Origin: Aldrovandia affinis
Taxonomy: Eukaryota > Chordata > Actinopteri > Notacanthiformes > Halosauridae
NCBI GenBank assembly: GCA_029706075.1
Contig: JAINUG010000173.1
Coordinates: forward strand, 1,612,001-1,676,000
DNA: 64,000 nucleotides
Direction of reading: 5' to 3'
In this document: in pieces, positions 60,067-64,000 of the stretch
Layout of the letters: every line of letters begins with the position of its first letter
Numbering within the stretch: the first letter of the stretch is position 1
Translations under genes and position numbers: made by a program
Notes under the pieces: generated by a model
Told to the model about the DNA's origin: nothing
The model's input: the letters and a program-made list of their open reading frames with translations, nothing else
The model's database searches: none

Positions 60067-61425
60067 GTAAAAAAATTATTATTACATTTTCTTTTCCAAA
60101 TGAACCTTGATATATTTATTTCAGAAGTTGCACCAGATCAATAAGGCTAACAAGTGATTATAAAAAGTGATTCTCTTCATTTTTGGACTATTTTGACATT
60201 TATAATCAAGATTTTATAATCCATTTTGGACCTCCAAATAGTTAATATGTTCCACTATTGTCTCTATTGGCGCTTTTCCACCGCACAGTACGGTACGTCA
60301 CACAGCTTTTTCAGCTTCACTTCGATTATTGGTTTTATTCTAAGAGTAATACAGTATATAGAGTTTGGAATTATTGTCAGGTTTGCGTAATTCTACGAGT
60401 TAACATTTGAATTCATCACATGCATTTTTAGAAAGATATAGGAATCGCTTCGATTCATTCCGATGCTCGAGTTAAACCCAGGCCTTTGAAACAAAAGGAT
60501 CTGAACTAGACAGTGTCAAATGACAAAATGTTTGAACAACCAACTCGATACTGGCATTTAATTTTGTATAGCTTTTTAAAGTAACCGTCAATGTAAACTA
60601 TTTGTGTGTGGCAGATTCAGTGGTTTTAGGCTTGCCTCACAAATGTGACTTCTCAGGAGGAGTCACATTGCTTTTTTTTCAGGCCACAAAAAACTAACTC
60701 AACTGAGTCTATACTTTTGTTTAGTTTCATTTTGTGGCTTGAAAAATGTTCAAGTTCAAAATGTATTCACTAATCAAACTTGACAGGTGTCAAGTTTTCA
60801 TTAAGCTGAAAGACTGCAGCTAGCCATCACTGAAATCGCAGGTGGTCTCACTCTTCTGTATCCCTGAACATGGCTTTCAGAAGGGAGGGTGAGTTTCCAC
60901 CGATCCTCATCATTTCAGGAGAGAAAAGAAAAGACACATGGTGCCAGTCCGTTTCAACTCCTCTGAAACTCAGTTCCTGTGCTTCTAACAGCCTTGGGGA
61001 CTCACAGGGGTAGATTAATCCAGGAAATAACTCCTTTCCCCAAATCAGAAGCACTTGAATCCATTATATCAAAATGGCACGTGTAATCTGCTACAGCCAA
61101 AACATATCATATCACTCCCCTGGCCCTCTCCTACAAACTTGGGAGAACACTCCCATTTGGACAATTCCCACCTAGTTGTTTTTGTACCATGACCAAGACA
61201 ACAGTCCAACGCCTTGATAAAGGAGCAAAGAAAAAACCTTTTTCCCTCCTCCGATGGATCCAGCACACCCTCACAGCAGGATCTGAGCCATGCATTCAGT
61301 AAACTGTGGGTGTACCTTTCCTTCTGCAATGCTGACAAGGCCCACAGGTATGTTCTGTGGAGACCCCTGTGGTGTTTTGTGAGTGTCAGCCTCTTTTGTG
61401 GTGTGGTTCTTTGTGCTCCCCGCAG
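60067..61425 (+). other. c1qtnf12: c1qtnf12 intron 5
   Basis: 60264-60310 carries 'ggcgcttttccaccgcacag', a phrase common in fish hAT MITE ends, without a visible partner. The rest is unassigned. Confidence 0.55.
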
Positions 61426-61519
61426 ACCACACTGAGGTAAAGAAGAGCAAGAGCTCACTGAGGGTCCGGGACAATGTGCGAGTGCTGATCTGCATCGAGT
61501 CGCTGTGCCATAGATACAC
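61426..61519 (+). CDS. c1qtnf12: C1QTNF12 (adipolin), coding exon 6: C1q-like domain, middle
   Basis: This encodes Asp227 (split), residues 228-257 and two bases of codon 258, which is Thr whatever the third base. The order [20 protein letters not shown] then [12 protein letters not shown] matches the mammalian DHSEL...[17 protein letters not shown] as I recall it. Cys249 and Cys254 are the conserved pair. The acceptor is CCGCAG|AC and the donor AC|GTGAGC. The remaining part of the domain (about 58 residues in human, ending in the last strands) must be in one or two exons to the right of the window. Confidence 0.93.
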
Positions 61520-64000
61520 GTGAGCATCTTCTATTCTGTTAGGCAGCTTTTGCAGACCAACATATCACATGATGTCACATAATCAAGGGCTGTAACACTG
61601 ACCCAAGGGTAACTTAATATCACTCCCAGCTTAATCAAGTTAAGCCCCAAGTTAAGCTGTGAGTGATACTATCATAAGTAACAATTTCATATCTATAGTG
61701 AGGAGATACATTTCTATGAAATGATTAGGTAATTAAAAATTCAATTAGGAATAATAATATAAATAAATAATAATATAATGGAATAAAAATATAAATATAA
61801 ACTAATGTGCATCTTTTATGACAGAAACTAGGCAAATGTCACTGACCAATAAATTAGATATAACCATATTAAAAGCATATTGTATCAACTGTATGTATTG
61901 GATGCAGTAAAATTTGAAGTTAGAAAAATTGGTAACAGTTACTGACCTTTTAAACTCAATTTAAGCTAAATCTGCTGCATATTATGGATTATTCAAGTTT
62001 GAGAACATTGGCTAAAAAAGATGAAGGATGTATAATACCTACAAGCGGCCTTGACTTAGAGGTCATGATCACACTGCGCATATTTCTAAGACCAAAAGTG
62101 GAAATAGGTTTTTAAAAATGGAGACACCGAATTATTAATTAATAATACATCTTTACTGCTGACAAATCAATTATGAATCATTATTGCTTGATATGTTTCA
62201 GGTCATGTTTGATGCTTAAATATCTGATTCCTTAAAGCAACTTCTCAGTTAACATAACACTTTCTGGCTGATTTAAAATAATGTCAGTTTTGTTTTCAGG
62301 ATAGCACAAGGAGCATTTTAACTGATGGTAGGAATTTTGGTTAGTAAAGTTAGTAGCCTGAATAATATTCCACATTTATTTGGAATAGCAGGACAGAGTA
62401 TTACAGCATTTTCCTACACCCACATCCTTCACTTTGTAATGCAAATCTGTGATTGCCTCAGACAAATATAAAAAACATTTCTTATGATAATGATAAGAAA
62501 GCCTCACTTTGACTTACAATAACATGGAACCAATTTGCAACTACATGAGCCACTAAGAATGTATTTCAATGCCATCCCCAACATATTAGAAATGATCATA
62601 CAGCTTAACATCCACAACAAGTGTTGAATTGACATTTTATACAACATTTGGTATTAACTAAATCAATTAACAAACCCTCTCCCCTCACAACCCCCTCTCC
62701 CACCCCCCAATCCATAAAATGGTTTGCTCCACTCTGGCCCGTGTGCCTGGTGGCAAGACGGTTCCCCACAGGTTAAAGGTGGGACTATAAAGGTTACCGA
62801 GGCGACAGGAACAAATCCTGGGGTGAGAGGATATTTCCCTTTAAAGACCTGCTTGGAATTTTATACAGGAAATGCCTAACTGGTTCCACACAAGGTATAA
62901 CAGACAATATATTTACAGCTCATAAATAATAGTAAAAGTCAACTGCCATTTAAACACTGATCCATTTCATAAACCACTGCAGGCCATTTCAGCAGACAAA
63001 GACGATAGACGTTCTGTACAGAAATTACCGAAATTAGCCCACCTATATGTAGTTGTGATATAGCTGCTCTTTTTTGAGACATTCTTTAAAAATGGTTTTA
63101 ACGATAAGTCAGACAGCTTAATATCACGACATCTTTTTCCACCACAGTCTGGCTACAGTCTGGTCTCCTTCTAGGACTGGTTGAACTCACCCATTAACTG
63201 TCACCCATTCAGCTGTAATAAAAACAACCACAAAATTGTGAATATCAAACTGGAGATGGCAAATACAGTATATCACAATGTAAACTCCCAAGTTCACAAA
63301 TTTTAATTCAGGGTAAAAGCAGGCCAACCGTGATTTCTCTGAATACATTTACACAAGAATGTTTTTTAAAGACTACACACTAAGAGCTGGGGTCAAAGAC
63401 GGAAGTGATTTACACCACAAAAAAACTTTTCAGTTTAGCTTTTCTGTCTAAGCTCCAAGCCAGCCTCGCTCTCCCACACTTTAAAATGTTGAGAATGTGA
63501 AATGAAGCTCCTTAGGATGGCAGTTAAAAAGAAGACAAACATGATTGATACCATAAAAATGTAGTGCTTTCCACCAAACAGGAGCCAGCGGTCTCAGTTG
63601 GAATGGAGAGTGGGTCGCCATGCCGACAGGGCTTGACCTAGTGAGGCAGTCTGCTGATCTGGGTCAGAGATGCGGTCTAGCCTCGCCTCTCTCCCAGCCA
63701 CGCTCAAATCGAAAAAGACACTCGGCTCAAGAGGGCGTCGTGAGGCCTGGCAGTTTTTTTAATTCCAGACGCTCGTGTTTCTCCTTTGATGCCGTAAGCT
63801 GTGGCTCTTTGTGTGCAGTTAGTGTGCTATCGATCTGTTACCATGTACAGTTTTGCTGTGTTCCAAAGTCCTGTTCTTGTATGAACAGATTGTGTGAGGC
63901 TTTGACAGGAATGTTTGCTGAGCTGAAACGGTCAATCCCAGGACTAATGGGGCACATATACTGTAAAGGGAGAAGTCTAACAGATGGAATGAACATATTG
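61520..64000 (+). other. c1qtnf12: c1qtnf12 intron 6 (5' part)
   Basis: 2.5 kb with no match to the expected last adipolin exon on the plus strand. AT-rich up to 62650. Somewhat GC-richer patches lie at 62680-62830 and 63570-63800, without ORFs or repeats that I recognise. Confidence 0.65.

Noticed and set aside
60264..60310. hAT MITE end ('ggcgcttttccaccgcacag')
   Set aside because: The matching inverted end and target duplication could not be found within 1 kb, so I did not call an element.
61520..64000. Last exon of c1qtnf12
   Set aside because: I looked for the Cys-Leu-Glu-Ala start and the rest of the C1q domain in phase 2 on the plus strand and found no match. It is probably outside the window.

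Overview
The window is a piece of a vertebrate, almost certainly teleost, genome. It has split genes with GT-AG introns, tRNA-derived SINEs and L2-type LINEs with the 3' tail common in fish, Tc1/mariner, hAT and Harbinger relics, Ty3/gypsy remnants and long CA/GT microsatellites. No prokaryotic operon, CRISPR array, phage or rRNA is visible. I cannot fix the species.

Only two host genes can be supported, both on the + strand. The first 0.8 kb carries the last coding exon of sdf4 (Cab45, an EF-hand protein of the secretory pathway), followed by its 3'UTR. From about 17.8 kb to the right edge lies c1qtnf12 (adipolin/CTRP12, formerly FAM132A), a secreted C1q/TNF-related protein. Six of its coding exons are visible: 18939-19109, 46173-46277, 46997-47108, 52145-52326, 59958-60066 and 61426-61519. 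They join in one reading frame of about 258 residues: signal peptide, acceptor for an N-glycan, basic furin-type site, short collagen stub and the first two thirds of the C1q-like domain. The last part (about 58 residues in human) lies beyond the window.

The rest is intergenic or intronic DNA full of transposable elements. 1.3-17.7 kb: a degenerate gypsy element inserted into an L2 LINE, a 1 kb solo LTR, a terminal-inverted-repeat element, a LINE on the - strand, more L2 pieces, a LINE ORF1 fragment, a Tc1 relic and a CT/CA microsatellite. Intron 1 (27 kb): two tail-variant SINEs, a jockey/I-like LINE, a CR1 LINE, two Harbinger-type elements, a gypsy integrase relic and a Tc1 element. Intron 3 (5 kb): a Tx1/L1-like LINE cut up by three hAT MITEs and a solo LTR. 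Intron 4: three Tc1/IS630-type elements plus a Tc1 MITE. Many insertions have clean target-site duplications that can be read directly, so the order of insertion can be worked out.

I found no undescribed functional system. The most informative observations are the nested insertions, a SINE family whose head and body carry two unrelated tails, the shared SINE/LINE 3' tail, the enlarged collagen stub and strong basic cleavage site of the fish adipolin, and the direct sdf4-c1qtnf12 neighbourhood without b3galt6 between them.
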